6,057 nucleotides of DNA. It comes from 2-01-FULL-40-42 sp964349415. Its GTDB lineage: Bacteria > Patescibacteriota > Microgenomatia > UBA1406 > GWC2-37-13. Where the stretch lies: assembly GCA_964349415.1 (NCBI GenBank), contig CAYGGJ010000046.1, positions 1 through 6,057 on the forward strand. Direction: 5' to 3'. Position numbers and translations under genes: made by a program. Position 1 is the first letter of the stretch; every line of letters begins with the position of its first letter. Below, one piece after another: positions 5,974 through 6,057 of the stretch. The notes beneath the pieces were generated by a model. It had not been told where the DNA came from and searched no databases. It saw only the letters and a list, made by a program, of their open reading frames with translations.

Positions 5974-6057
5974 GGGAGAAGTTTCTGGGACCGTTGAAGA
6001 CCTTGCTTTTTTTGCCCAGTACATATTTGCAGTAAGCAGCGTGTCGTACGTGCCGGC
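5971..6057 (-). CDS. Possible 3' end of an unrecognised gene (28 codons and TGA)
   Basis: From the right edge the minus strand reads A-G-T-Y-D-T-L-L-T-A-N-M-Y-W-A-K-K-A-R-S, then SSTVPETSP-like residues and a TGA at 5973-5971. The composition (Tyr, Trp, Ala, mixed charge) looks like real protein, and the stop sits immediately before the S51 gene, on the same strand as all other genes. However, all three minus-strand frames are open over this short stretch, so the frame choice is a judgement. I do not recognise the family and no function can be given from so little sequence. Confidence 0.4.
   Translation of the reverse strand, partial: AGTYDTLLTANMYWAKKARSSTVPETSP

Noticed and set aside
5829..6035. 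68-codon plus-strand frame over the start of the S51 gene
   Set aside because: It opposes the S51 start and promoter, is Phe-rich and has no recognisable domain.
5974..6057. A tRNA or small RNA at the right edge
   Set aside because: No T-arm GTTCRA motif, acceptor stem or CCA end could be found; a coding end fits better.

Overview
The window looks like a core-genome segment of a small-genome bacterium, probably a member of the Candidate Phyla Radiation (Patescibacteria; Microgenomates-like is a guess). The grounds are a very short RNA polymerase beta subunit (1071 residues, against about 1180-1340 in most bacteria), tight packing, no canonical Shine-Dalgarno sequence before any start, and an rpoBC unit that does not directly follow ribosomal stalk genes. 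The standard genetic code fits: TGA is used as a stop and never appears inside a gene. The placement is inferred from sequence features alone.

All supported genes are on the minus strand, so transcription runs from high to low coordinates. In that order: (1) 6057-5971, the possible last 28 codons of an unrecognised gene; (2) 5957-5298, a peptidase S51 / dipeptidase E-like protein behind an extended -10 promoter; (3) 5253-4996 and 5006-4719, two small membrane-anchored proteins with overlapping frames (DUF948/YtxG-like, then YtxH-like); (4) 4718-4608, a compact regulatory region with a near-consensus sigma70-type promoter (TTGACT, 17 bp, TATAGT), an approximately 80-nt leader and a terminator-like hairpin; (5) 4607-1392, rpoB; (6) 1390-1, the first 463 codons of rpoC, starting one base after the rpoB stop and running off the left edge before its catalytic aspartates.

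rpoB and rpoC encode the two large catalytic subunits of RNA polymerase and are clearly co-transcribed and probably translationally coupled. The DUF948/YtxH pair recalls the ytxG-ytxH pairing in Bacillus and probably concerns the cell envelope. The S51 gene seems to be transcribed on its own.

The observations most worth following are these. The rifampicin-binding region of RpoB carries non-standard residues at positions 513, 526 and 531 (E. coli numbering), which predicts intrinsic rifamycin resistance. Two promoters sit so close to their start codons that leaderless mRNAs are likely. A Lys/Glu-rich helical insertion of about 80-90 residues sits in the RpoC clamp. A hairpin with a U-tract lies in the rpoB leader. 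Two promoter elements contain the stop codon of the gene before them. I see no CRISPR array, mobile element, tRNA, rRNA or defence system here, and no wholly new system.
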